NCBI RefSeq assembly: GCF_030657435.1
Contig: NZ_JAUTWS010000008.1
Location: forward strand, 1-64,000
DNA: 64,000 bases
Source: Paracraurococcus lichenis
GTDB taxonomy: Bacteria > Pseudomonadota > Alphaproteobacteria > Acetobacterales > Acetobacteraceae
Reading direction: 5' to 3'
Below, piece by piece: positions 51,462 through 59,692 of this stretch (position 1 is its first letter; every line of letters starts with the position of its first letter). The position numbers and the translations under genes are program-made. Below the pieces are notes generated by a model. The model saw only the letters and a list, made by a program, of their open reading frames with translations, made no database searches and had not been told where the DNA came from.

Positions 51462-51851
51462 ATGGATGATCCGAAGACAGGTGTCGAGGCGGCGATCGTG
51501 GCGGCCGGCGGGGTGAGTGCCCTGGCCGCGGCTATCGGCATCTCGCATGTCTCGGTCATCCGCTGGCGGGCACGCGGCGTCATCCCGGCGGAACGGGTGG
51601 CGGCGGTGGCGGCCGCGACCGGCCTGCCGCGGCAGGCGCTGCGGCCGGACCTCTTCGCCGCCTCGGGGCTGGCGGAAGCGCAGGCGCCGCTTGCGCCGCC
51701 GGCGCAGGAAGCCGAGACGGCGGCGGCGCGCGAAGCCGCCGGGTGGGAGCGGGCCCGCCGCTGGGCGGAGGAGAACCGCGAGGCGATCGAGGCCTACAAC
51801 CGCCACTTCGAGGAGAACGACACTCCCCTGGCCGAGTACCGCGCCTTCTGA
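51462..51851 (+). CDS. Antitoxin: Cro/YdaS-like HTH fused to CcdA-type C-terminus
   Basis: A 129-residue protein of two parts. Residues about 8-55 look like a YdaS/Cro-type helix-turn-helix (G-G-V-S-A-L-A-A-A-I-G-I-S-H-V-S-V-I-R-W). Residues about 92-129 match the CcdA toxin-binding tail (W-A-E-E-N-R-E-A-I-E-A-Y-N, then P-L-A-E-Y-R-A-F). Typical CcdA has a ribbon-helix-helix in front instead. The tail would neutralise the toxin encoded next, and the HTH would repress the operon. Stop and the toxin start share one base (TGATG). Confidence 0.82.
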   Translation: MDDPKTGVEAAIVAAGGVSALAAAIGISHVSVIRWRARGVIPAERVAAVAAATGLPRQALRPDLFAASGLAEAQAPLAPPAQEAETAAAREAAGWERARRWAEENREAIEAYNRHFEENDTPLAEYRAF

Positions 51852-52150
51852 TGTCGCACTTCCGCTACTACCCTGGGCGCGGTGGGGCGAGATACCTGCT
51901 CGATGTCCAATCCTCGCAGCTTGAACGGCTGGCGACCCGGGTCGTCATCCCGCTCGTTCCGCTGGGCGAGCGCTTCTCCGATATCGCGGACCTGAACCCC
52001 CTTCTGGTTGTCGAGGAGGAGCGCTTGGTCATGATGACGTCGCTCATCGCCTCGGTCCCGAGGCGCGCGCTTGGCGCGCCGCTTGGCAACCTGCTCGACC
52101 AATCGGACGACATCACCCGCGCGCTCGGGATCCTGCTCAACGGCTTCTGA
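51851..52150 (+). CDS. ccdB: CcdB-family gyrase-poisoning toxin
   Basis: A 99-residue CcdB. The start F-R-Y-Y-P-G-R-G-G-A-R-Y-L-L-D-V-Q-S near 4-21, V-V-I-P-L-V-P near 32, and the end D-D-I-T-R-A-L-G-I-L-L-N-G-F closely follow CcdB proteins, whose last residues (W-G-I in F-plasmid CcdB) bind GyrA. Here the end is GILLNGF without a final WGI, as in many chromosomal CcdBs. It follows the antitoxin with one shared base, typical for a type II module. Confidence 0.88.
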   Translation: MSHFRYYPGRGGARYLLDVQSSQLERLATRVVIPLVPLGERFSDIADLNPLLVVEEERLVMMTSLIASVPRRALGAPLGNLLDQSDDITRALGILLNGF

Positions 52151-52156
52151 GCGCCC

Positions 52157-53518
52157 CTACTCCGCCGCCATCCGCTTCGGCTGCCAGTCCCCGCGCATCG
52201 CGCGCGGCAGGCCCAGATGGTCGCGCAGCGTCGACCCGGTATAGTCCTCGCGGAACAGCCCGCGCCGCTGCAGTTCCGGCACCACGTGCTGCACGAAATC
52301 CGCATAGCCCGTCGGCACCGCCGCGGCGGCAATGACGAAGCCGTCGCAGGCGCCGCCCACGAACCACTCCTCCAGCTTGTCCGCGACCTCCTTCGGCCCG
52401 CCCACCATGTCGAGCCGCGGCCGGCCGCGGCCGCTGCCCACGATGAAGTCCCGCACCGTCGGGTTCTTCTTGCCGGTGTTCTTCACCACGCGGTCGCGGA
52501 TCGCCTGCAGGCCCTGGATGCCGGCCATCTCCTCGTCGGTGAAGGGCTCGTCCATGCCCTTGCTGGCGAAGTCGAAATTCAGCGCCTCGCTCAGCAGGGA
52601 CAGCGCATCGATCTCGAGCGGCAGCCTGGCGATCAGCGCCGCCTTGTCCTCCGCCTCGGCCTTCGTGGCCGCGCAGATCGGCGTGCAGAGCGTCGCCACC
52701 TTCACATGGTCCGGGTTGCGCCCCTCGGCCGCGACCATCGCCTTGAACTCGTCGTATTCCTCCTTGCCGCTCTTCACGTCGTGGTAGGCGACGAAGACCA
52801 GTTCCGCCCAGCGCGCGGAGAAGCGCTTGCCGCGGCCGCTGCTGCCGGCCTGGATCACCACCGGATGCCCCTGCGGGCTGCGCGGCACGGTGAAGGGCCC
52901 GCGGGAGCTGAGGTACTTCCCCTTGAAGTCGAGCCGGTGGACCTTGTGCCCGTCGCCGAAGCGCCCGCTCGCCTTGTCCACGATCAGCGCGTCGTCCTCC
53001 CAGCCATCCCAGTGGCCGAGCACCACCTCGATGAACTCGTCGGCGCGGTCGTAGCGCGCATCATGCGCCATCATCTCGGCGTGGCCCATGTTCGCTGCCT
53101 CCCCGTCGTTCAGGGAGGTGACGACGTTCCAGGCCGCCCGCCCGTCGCTCATCAGGTCCAGCGTCTGGAAGGCGCGGGCGACATGAAAGGGCTCGAAATA
53201 GGTGGTGGAGGCGGTGGAGCCGAGGCCGAGGCGCTGCGTCACCGCCGCCATCATGGTCAGCACCACGACCGGGTCCATCTTCACGCAGCGGATGCCGTGC
53301 TCGATGGTGTGGACATGGTCGCTGCCGTAGCGGTCCGGCATGGACAGCCGGTCGTCGAAGAAGCCGAGGTCGAACTTTCCCGCCTCCAGGATCCGGGCGA
53401 TCTCCTGGAAGAAGTCGGCCTTGAGGAAGTCGGTCCGGCTGTCCGGGTGCCGCCAGGAGCTGGCGTAGATGGTGCAGTTCTGCGCCTGCAGGAAGCCGAC
53501 CAGGTGCATCTGTCGCAT
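52157..53518 (-). CDS. LLM-class flavin-dependent monooxygenase (NtaA/SnaA/DszA type)
   Basis: A 453-residue luciferase-like monooxygenase of the NtaA/SnaA/DszA group, which oxidise nitrilotriacetate, pristinamycin or dibenzothiophene-sulphone using FMNH2 from a separate reductase. Signatures: F-D-L-G-F-F-D-D-R-L near 48, W-N-V-V-T-S near 129, H-D-A-R-Y-D-R-A-D-E-F-I-E-V near 150, and I-Q-A-G-S-S-G-R-G near 222. No flavin reductase is adjacent. GGGAGA precedes the ATG at 53518. Six bases separate its stop from ccdB. Neighbouring Bug receptors suggest a xenobiotic-acid pathway. Confidence 0.9.
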   Translation of the reverse strand: MRQMHLVGFLQAQNCTIYASSWRHPDSRTDFLKADFFQEIARILEAGKFDLGFFDDRLSMPDRYGSDHVHTIEHGIRCVKMDPVVVLTMMAAVTQRLGLGSTASTTYFEPFHVARAFQTLDLMSDGRAAWNVVTSLNDGEAANMGHAEMMAHDARYDRADEFIEVVLGHWDGWEDDALIVDKASGRFGDGHKVHRLDFKGKYLSSRGPFTVPRSPQGHPVVIQAGSSGRGKRFSARWAELVFVAYHDVKSGKEEYDEFKAMVAAEGRNPDHVKVATLCTPICAATKAEAEDKAALIARLPLEIDALSLLSEALNFDFASKGMDEPFTDEEMAGIQGLQAIRDRVVKNTGKKNPTVRDFIVGSGRGRPRLDMVGGPKEVADKLEEWFVGGACDGFVIAAAAVPTGYADFVQHVVPELQRRGLFREDYTGSTLRDHLGLPRAMRGDWQPKRMAAE

Positions 53519-53644
53519 GGATGTCTCTCCCCTTGCCGGCCAGCTTCCGCCCGGGCCGCGGGTGCGTCAACGCTGGCCCTGGCCGCCTGCGGTGCTAGCA
53601 TCCACCGATCCGGCGCGGAGACGCCGGCACGGGAAGGAGATGCC

Positions 53645-54616
53645 ATGCAGGTCCGGAGACGCGCGGCGCTGGCTGCCGCGATCCTCGCAGTCCCCGCCCT
53701 CGCCCGGGCCCAGGGCACCTGGCCGGACAAGCCGATGCGCTTCGTCATCGGCGGCTCGGCCGGCGGCGTCTCCGACATCCTCGTCCGCATCCTGGAGAAC
53801 CGGCTGCGGGAGCGGTTGGGCCAGCCCCTGGTGCTGGATCCGCGACCGGGCGCCGGCGGCATGGTGGGGGCGGAGGCCGTCGCCCGCAGCCCGGGCGACG
53901 GGTACAATTTCTACATCAACCACATCGCCTCCCACGGCATCGGGCCGACGCTCTACAAGCGCCTCGCCTTCGACCCGCTGAAGGACCTGCCGGGCGTGGC
54001 AAGGCTCGCCGCCATGCCGAACGTGCTGATCGTCAAGGGCGACAGCCCGCTGAAGAGCGTGGCCGATTTCGTCGCCTACTGCCGCGCCAATCCGGAGAAG
54101 GCGGTCTTCGCCTCAGCCGGCACCGGCACCTCCTCCCATCTCTCGGGCGTGCTGCTCGGCTTGCGCATCGGCATCGAGACCACGCATGTCCCCTATCGCG
54201 GCACGGCGCCGAGCATGGCGGCCGTCATGAACGGGGAGGTGCTCTTCGCCATCGACAACGCGCCCGCCAGCCGGCAGCAGGTGCTGGCGGGCATGCTGCG
54301 GGCGCTCGCCGTCAGCACCGCGGCGCGCGCTTCCACCATGCCGGAACTGCCGAGCCTGCAGGAGAGCGGCGTCCCAGAATTCGACGTTGCCTCCTGGTAC
54401 GGCATCACTGCGCCGGCGGCGACGCCAAGGCCGATTGTTGAGAGGATGGGGGCGGAACTCGTCGCCGCGCTGCAGGGCCCGGCGCTCGCGCAGCGCTACC
54501 GTGACTTCGGCGCTGAGCCCATGCCGCTCGGCCCCGCGGAGTACGACGCCTTCATGCGGGCGGAGGTCGCCAAATGGGCGCCGGTGGTGCGCGCCAGCGG
54601 TGCGACGGTCGATTGA
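53645..54616 (+). CDS. Bug/TctC-family substrate-binding protein, tandem copy 1
   Basis: A 323-residue receptor with a signal peptide (Q-V-R-R-R-A-A-L then hydrophobic; cut after about A-R-A near 22). It shows P-M-R-F-V-I-G-G-S-A-G-G-V-S-D near 30-44 and D-P-R-P-G-A-G-G-M near 65. A close paralogue starts one base after its stop, with long shared stretches (T-S-S-H-L-S-G-V-L and T-H-V-P-Y-R-G-T-A-P-S-M). GGGAAGGAG lies before the ATG. It is divergent from the flavin monooxygenase and may be used with it. Confidence 0.9.
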   Translation: MQVRRRAALAAAILAVPALARAQGTWPDKPMRFVIGGSAGGVSDILVRILENRLRERLGQPLVLDPRPGAGGMVGAEAVARSPGDGYNFYINHIASHGIGPTLYKRLAFDPLKDLPGVARLAAMPNVLIVKGDSPLKSVADFVAYCRANPEKAVFASAGTGTSSHLSGVLLGLRIGIETTHVPYRGTAPSMAAVMNGEVLFAIDNAPASRQQVLAGMLRALAVSTAARASTMPELPSLQESGVPEFDVASWYGITAPAATPRPIVERMGAELVAALQGPALAQRYRDFGAEPMPLGPAEYDAFMRAEVAKWAPVVRASGATVD

Positions 54617-54617
54617 G

Positions 54618-55577
54618 ATGCGCCGCCGCGCGCTCCTCGCCGCCCCGGCGCTGCTGGCCGCCCCGGCGCGGGCCATGGACGCCTGGCCCGACCGTCCCTT
54701 GCGCTTCGTTGTCAGCGCCCAGGTCGGCGGCGTCTCCGACATCCTGGTCCGCATCTTCGAGAGCCGGCTGCGCGAGCGGCTTGGCCAGCCACTCTATGTG
54801 GACCCGCGCCCCGGCGCGGGCGGGCAGATCGCCGCCGAATCCATCCTGCGCGCGAATGACGGCCACAGCGTCCTGGTGAACCATATTGCGGGGCACGGCA
54901 TCGGATCTTCTTTGCACCGCAACCGCAGCTACGACCCGCTGCGCGACATGCCGGGCGTGGTGCGGATCTGCTCCATGCCCAATGTCCTGATCGTCCGCAG
55001 CGAGACAGGCATAAGCAGCCTCGCCGATCTCCTCGCCCGCATCCGCGCCGAGCCGCGCCGGGCGACCTTCAGCTCGGCCGGTTCCGGCACCTCCTCCCAT
55101 CTCTCGGGCGTGCTGTTCGGCCAGATCATGGGCGTGGAGGTGACGCATGTGCCCTACAGGGGCACGGCGCCCAGCATGCTGGCCGTGCTGAACGGCGATG
55201 TGCTGTTCAACATCGACAACGCCCCGACCTCCCGACCGCATGTCGCCTCCGGCGCGCTGCGGGCGATCGGCGTCAGCACGGCGGCGCGGGCGCGCACCAT
55301 GCCGGACCTGCCGACCCTGCAGGAGCAGGGCGTGCCGGGCTTCGACGTCGCGTCCTGGTACGGCATCGCCGCGCCCGCCGCGACGCCGCGGGCGGTGACG
55401 GCGAAGCTCGCTTCGGTCTTCCTCGAGGCGCTGGAGGATCCCGGCATCGTCGCGCGCCTCGCCGAGATCGGCGCCGAGCCCTGGCCGCTGGGGACGGAGG
55501 CCTACAACGCCTTCATGCGGGCGGAGGTGGCGCGCTGGGCGCCGGTGGTCGCGGCCTCCGGCGCGACGGTGGACTGA
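54618..55577 (+). CDS. Bug/TctC-family substrate-binding protein, tandem copy 2
   Basis: A 319-residue paralogue of the previous gene, sharing most of its length, including the V-S-D-I-L-V-R-I-x-E-x-R-L-R-E-R-L-G-Q-P segment. A short signal peptide (M-R-R-R-A-L-L-A-A-P-A-L-L) is followed by the mature domain from about residue 18. One base separates it from the previous stop, so translation is probably coupled. Tandem duplication with divergence suggests widened ligand range. Confidence 0.9.
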   Translation: MRRRALLAAPALLAAPARAMDAWPDRPLRFVVSAQVGGVSDILVRIFESRLRERLGQPLYVDPRPGAGGQIAAESILRANDGHSVLVNHIAGHGIGSSLHRNRSYDPLRDMPGVVRICSMPNVLIVRSETGISSLADLLARIRAEPRRATFSSAGSGTSSHLSGVLFGQIMGVEVTHVPYRGTAPSMLAVLNGDVLFNIDNAPTSRPHVASGALRAIGVSTAARARTMPDLPTLQEQGVPGFDVASWYGIAAPAATPRAVTAKLASVFLEALEDPGIVARLAEIGAEPWPLGTEAYNAFMRAEVARWAPVVAASGATVD

Positions 55578-55649
55578 TGGCGGGTGTGACAGGCCGGGCG
55601 AAACCGCGTAGGGCGGCGGGATGACCTTTCCCGTCGCGATGCCTGCCGC

Positions 55650-56816
55650 GTGCTGACCTCCAAGCCCGCGAACCTCGCGCTGATCGTGGTCGCGCAGGTG
55701 CTCGCCCTGGCCCTCTGGTTCTCCGGCACCGCGGCGGGGCCGGCCATGGCGCGGGAGGCGCCGCTGCCGCCCGGCTTCCTCGCCTGGCTGACCGGCGGCG
55801 TGCAACTCGGCTTCGTGCTGGGCACGCTCGGCAGCGCGACGCTCGCCTTGCCGGATCGGCTGGACCCACGCCGGCTGATCGCGGTGGCGGCGCTGATCGG
55901 GGCGGCGGCGAATGCGGTGATGCTGGTCCTGCCGGTGGGCGATACGGGCGTGATCCTGGCGCGCGGCGTCACCGGCCTGGCGCTGGCCTGCATCTATCCC
56001 GTGGGCATGAAGCTGGCCGCGGGCTGGGCGACGAAGGCCGATGTCGGGCTAGTGGTGGGCATGCTGGTCGGCGGGCTGACGCTCGGCTCGGCCTCCCCGC
56101 ACCTGGTGAATGCCCTGGGCGGGCTGGACTGGCGGGTGACGGTGGGCGCCGCTTCGGTGCTGGCCGTGGTCGCGGCGGGACTGATCCTCGGCACGCGCCT
56201 CGGCCCGGCGCATGCGCCGGCGCCGCCCTTCCGGCCCGGCCTCGCCCTGCTGCTGTTCCGGACGCGCGGGACGCGGCTCGCGACCCTCGGCTATCTCGGG
56301 CATATGTGGGAGCTCTATGCCATGTGGGCCTGGATCGGGGCCTATCTGGCGGCGAGCTTCGCGGCGGCGGGGACCACCGGCAGCCCGGCGCTGGCGACCT
56401 TCGCCGTCATGGGCGCGGGCGCCATCGGCTGCGTCGCCGGCGGGCTGATCGCCGACCGGATCGGCAAGGCGCGGCTCACCATCTGGGCCATGGCGATCAG
56501 CGGCGCCTGCTGCCTGGTGGCGGGGCCGGCCTTCGGCGCCGCGCCCGTCGTCACGGTGCTGCTCTGCCTGGTCTGGGGCGCGACGGTGGTCGCGGATTCC
56601 GCGCAGTTCTCGGCCAGCGTCGCGGAATACGCGCCGCCCGGCCTCGCCGGCACGATGCTGACGGTGCAGACCTGCCTCGGCTTCGCGCTGACCCTGCCGG
56701 CCATCCACCTGATGCCGCTGCTCGCCGAGCGCTTCGGCTGGGGCGGCGCCTTCGCGGCACTGGCGATCGGCCCGGCGCTGGGCTGCGTGGCGATGGCAAG
56801 GCTCGCGCGCGGATAG
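55650..56816 (+). CDS. MFS transporter
   Basis: A 388-residue permease with about twelve membrane segments. The A-L-W-F-S-G-T-A-A-G-P start (about 20-30) and the later A-D-R-I-G-K-A-R motif (about 268-275) match the MFS, resembling nitrate/nitrite- or cyanate-like uptake members. A substrate is not determined. The GTG at 55650 has no strong ribosome-binding site. It follows the tandem receptors by 72 bases on the same strand. Confidence 0.85.
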   Translation: MLTSKPANLALIVVAQVLALALWFSGTAAGPAMAREAPLPPGFLAWLTGGVQLGFVLGTLGSATLALPDRLDPRRLIAVAALIGAAANAVMLVLPVGDTGVILARGVTGLALACIYPVGMKLAAGWATKADVGLVVGMLVGGLTLGSASPHLVNALGGLDWRVTVGAASVLAVVAAGLILGTRLGPAHAPAPPFRPGLALLLFRTRGTRLATLGYLGHMWELYAMWAWIGAYLAASFAAAGTTGSPALATFAVMGAGAIGCVAGGLIADRIGKARLTIWAMAISGACCLVAGPAFGAAPVVTVLLCLVWGATVVADSAQFSASVAEYAPPGLAGTMLTVQTCLGFALTLPAIHLMPLLAERFGWGGAFAALAIGPALGCVAMARLARG

Positions 56817-56822
56817 GAAAGA

Positions 56823-56864
56823 TCGGGGAGGAGGTATCCTCCCCGAGCCCCTCCTCTATTTTTC
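56823..56864. terminator. Bidirectional hairpin terminator between MFS and GMC genes
   Basis: A perfect 10-base stem TCGGGGAGGA/TCCTCCCCGA (56823-56832 and 56837-56846) has a 4-base loop; an A/T run TATTTTT follows about ten bases later. It lies six bases after the MFS stop, between convergent genes. Confidence 0.75.
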
Positions 56865-56887
56865 TGAGTCTGCGCTCGCCTCGCGGG

Positions 56888-58522
56888 TCAGGCCGCCGCG
56901 CGCGTCCCCGCCCGCGCGCTTGCCTTGATCATGTCGGCCGCCCGCTCCGCCGTCATCAGCACGGCCGGGTGGATGTTGGAGGACGGGACCAGCGGGAAGA
57001 CGGACGCATCCACCACCCGCAACCCTTCCACGCCGCGCACCCGCAACTCGGTATCCACCACCGCGCGGTCGTCCGTGCCCATGCGGTTGGTGCCGCAGGG
57101 GTGGTACACGGTGGTCCCGGCCGTCCGCAGGTATTCCAGGAAGTCGTCGTCGCTCTGGGTCTTCGGCCCGGGCGAGAGCTCCTCCTCCACCAGGTCGGCG
57201 AAGGGCCGCGTCACCGCGATCTTCCGCGCCAGCTTCGCCGCCTCCAGCATCACCCGCACATCGGTCGGCGCGGTGATGTAGTTGGCGAGGATGCGCGGCT
57301 TGTCCTCGACGCGTGGGCTGCGCAGCGTCAGCTCCCCGCGGCTGTCGGGCCGGCACTGGCAGAAGTTGAAGGTGAAGCCGGGGTGCTTGGCCAGCTTGCT
57401 CGCCGAGATCCCCTGGTTCGTGGTGTCCAGGCTGAAGTTGACGAACTGGAACTGCACCTCGGCCTCCTCCGAACCCGGGAGGACGCGGGCGAAGAGGCTC
57501 GCCTCCGAGGCGCCGATGGTCATGTGCCCGCGTTGCCGCAGCGCCCAGTCGAGCCCCATCTTCGCGGTCTTGATCGGGTTCGCCAGCGCCTCGTTCAGCG
57601 TATCCGCCGGCTTGGTGCGGAAGGCGAAGCGGACCATGAAGTGGTCCTGCAGGTTCCGCCCCACCTCCGGCGCATGCATGCGCGTCTCGATGCCCAATCC
57701 CTGCAGTGCCGCGCCGTCGCCGATGCCCGACAGCATCAGCAGCTTCGGGCTCTCGATCGCACCGGCGGAGACGATCACCTCCCGTCGCGCGGTCCAGCTC
57801 TCCTCCCGCCCATCCGCTGTGCGCACGACGACGCCGGTGCAGCGCTTGCCCTCGAAGACCAGCCGCAGGCCGAGCCGCTCCGTCTCGACCCGCAGGTTCG
57901 GCCGCTTCAGTGCGGGCCGCAGGTAGCCCACCGCCGGGCTCCAGCGCCGCCCCTTGTGGACATTGAGCTGGTTCGGCGCCACGCCCTCGAACCACTCGCC
58001 ATTGTTGTCGCGGTTGCGCGGGAAGCCGAGCTTCTCGCAGGTCTCGACGAAGGCGCGGCAGCCGGTGGTCGGCTCCGGCACCTCGGCGATCTGCATCGGG
58101 CCGGCCTTGCCGCGGTAATGGCTGTCCGGACCGTGGAACGTCTCGAGCTTGCGGAAGGCCGGCAGGCAGTCCTCGTAGCTCCAGCCGCGGGCGCCGAGCT
58201 GCGCCCAGCGGTCGTAGTCGCGCGGGCTGCCGCGCAGGAAGACCAGGCCATTGACGCTGCCCGAGCCGCCGACGACGCGGCCGCGCGGCCAGTAGACGCT
58301 GCGGCCATGCAGCTCCGGCTCGGCCTCGGTCTGGTAGTTCCAGTCGAACTTGCGGGTCACGTAGAGCCGGGCGAAACCCATCGGGATGTGGATCCAGGGA
58401 TTCCTGTCCCAGGGCCCGGCTTCCAGCAGCACGACCTTGACGTTCGGGTCCTCCGACAGCCGCGCCGCCAGCACGCAGCCGGCCGAGCCGCCGCCCAGGA
58501 TGACGTAGTCCGCCTCGTTCAT
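56888..58522 (-). CDS. GMC-family oxidoreductase (choline/alcohol dehydrogenase-like)
   Basis: A 544-residue FAD enzyme of the glucose-methanol-choline family. The FAD motif G-G-G-S-A-G-C-V-L-A-A-R-L-S lies at 10-23, G-G-S-G-S-V-N-G near 85, the second GMC signature S-A-G-A-I-E-S-P-K-L-L-M-L-S-G-I-G near 252, and the catalytic His-region H-P-C-G-T-N-R-M-G near 460 with the N-I-H-P-A segment near 513. It oxidises an alcohol group; the exact one is unknown. It is 71 bases upstream of the Bug gene on the same strand, indicating a shared substrate path. Confidence 0.93.
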   Translation of the reverse strand: MNEADYVILGGGSAGCVLAARLSEDPNVKVVLLEAGPWDRNPWIHIPMGFARLYVTRKFDWNYQTEAEPELHGRSVYWPRGRVVGGSGSVNGLVFLRGSPRDYDRWAQLGARGWSYEDCLPAFRKLETFHGPDSHYRGKAGPMQIAEVPEPTTGCRAFVETCEKLGFPRNRDNNGEWFEGVAPNQLNVHKGRRWSPAVGYLRPALKRPNLRVETERLGLRLVFEGKRCTGVVVRTADGREESWTARREVIVSAGAIESPKLLMLSGIGDGAALQGLGIETRMHAPEVGRNLQDHFMVRFAFRTKPADTLNEALANPIKTAKMGLDWALRQRGHMTIGASEASLFARVLPGSEEAEVQFQFVNFSLDTTNQGISASKLAKHPGFTFNFCQCRPDSRGELTLRSPRVEDKPRILANYITAPTDVRVMLEAAKLARKIAVTRPFADLVEEELSPGPKTQSDDDFLEYLRTAGTTVYHPCGTNRMGTDDRAVVDTELRVRGVEGLRVVDASVFPLVPSSNIHPAVLMTAERAADMIKASARAGTRAAA

Positions 58523-58593
58523 CTCCGCTCCCCCACAGCCGTTGTTCGTATCAGGGCATGGGCGGCGGCCCCGGACAAGCCGGGCTCACAGGC

Positions 58594-59565
58594 TCAGCCC
58601 TTCCAGGGCCGCAGCTTCCACAGCGCGTGCAACTGCGTGTCGATCACCGTCGCCATCGCCTTGTACTCGGCGCCGACCAGCGGGCGCAGCGGCATGGCCT
58701 GCCGCGCCGCGTCCCGCACGAAGCCGGGGTCCGCGAGGGCGCTGCGGAAGGCCTCCTCCAACTGCGCGGTAACGGCCTGCGGCAGGCCGGGCGGGGCAAT
58801 GATGCCGCGGGCCGCGGCGGCGACGATGTCGTAGCCGAGCTCGCGGAAGGTCGGCACCTCCGGCAGTTCCGGCACCCGCTGGGCGCTCGCCACCGCCAGG
58901 CCACGCATCTTGCCCTCCCGCGCCAGCGGGGCGAGCTCGGTCGTATTGCCGACGCCCATGTCGAGATGCCCGCCCAGAAGCTGCGGGATCAGCGGCGCGA
59001 CGCCGGCGAAGGGCACATGCGTCAGGGACGGCAGGCCGGCCAGTGCCTCGAAGGCCAGCATCATGATGTGGTCGTCGCTGCCGATGCCTGTGGTGCCGTA
59101 GTCGAGGCCGCCGGGCTTCGCCTTCGCCTGCGCGACCAGATCCGCCAGGCTGCCGATCGGGCTCTCCGCCCGGACATAGAGGCAGTTCGGGTCCTCGACG
59201 ATATTGGCGAGGAAGGTGAAGTCGAGCGCCCGGTAGCGCGCCGACCGCTCGATCGGGATGGCGCTGTGCGCGGGCGTCGAGGTGGCGCCGAGCGTGTAGC
59301 CGTCCGGCGCGGCGTTGAAGGTCGCCTCCAGCCCCACCTGCGACCCGGCGCCGGGACGGTTGGTGACCACCGCCGTCATGCCCGGGATGCGCGCCGCGAC
59401 CAGCGGCATGACCAGGCGGGTCATGATGTCGACGCCGCCGCCGGGCGGGAAGGGGACGATCACCTCGACCGGCCGGTCCGTGGGCCAGGCCTTCTGGGCC
59501 AGGGCGCCCCGCGGGGCAATGGCGGGCGCGGCGAGGGCTGCGGCCAGCAGGGTGCGGCGGTGCAT
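58594..59565 (-). CDS. Bug/TctC-family substrate-binding protein
   Basis: A 323-residue receptor with a signal peptide (M-H-R-R-T-L-L-A-A-A-L-A-A, cut after about A-L-A near 24). The mature protein has V-E-V-I-V-P-F-P-P-G-G-G-V-D near 34-47 and N-R-P-G-A-G-S-Q-V-G near 70. It is upstream of the GMC oxidoreductase and probably in the same transcript, so it may capture that enzyme's substrate. GGGAGA lies seven bases before the ATG. It is divergent from the peptide-type binding protein. Confidence 0.9.
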   Translation of the reverse strand: MHRRTLLAAALAAPAIAPRGALAQKAWPTDRPVEVIVPFPPGGGVDIMTRLVMPLVAARIPGMTAVVTNRPGAGSQVGLEATFNAAPDGYTLGATSTPAHSAIPIERSARYRALDFTFLANIVEDPNCLYVRAESPIGSLADLVAQAKAKPGGLDYGTTGIGSDDHIMMLAFEALAGLPSLTHVPFAGVAPLIPQLLGGHLDMGVGNTTELAPLAREGKMRGLAVASAQRVPELPEVPTFRELGYDIVAAAARGIIAPPGLPQAVTAQLEEAFRSALADPGFVRDAARQAMPLRPLVGAEYKAMATVIDTQLHALWKLRPWKG

Positions 59566-59692
59566 GGGCGTCTCCCGGTGGTTTTGCGGCATCCTGGCAC
59601 GCGCCGGGCGGCGGCGCAGCCCCGCCCCCGGTTGCCAGTGGGCAGCCGGGCGCGCCAGGATTCCCCGGCCTCTGCCGGGAGTGCCCGCCGCC

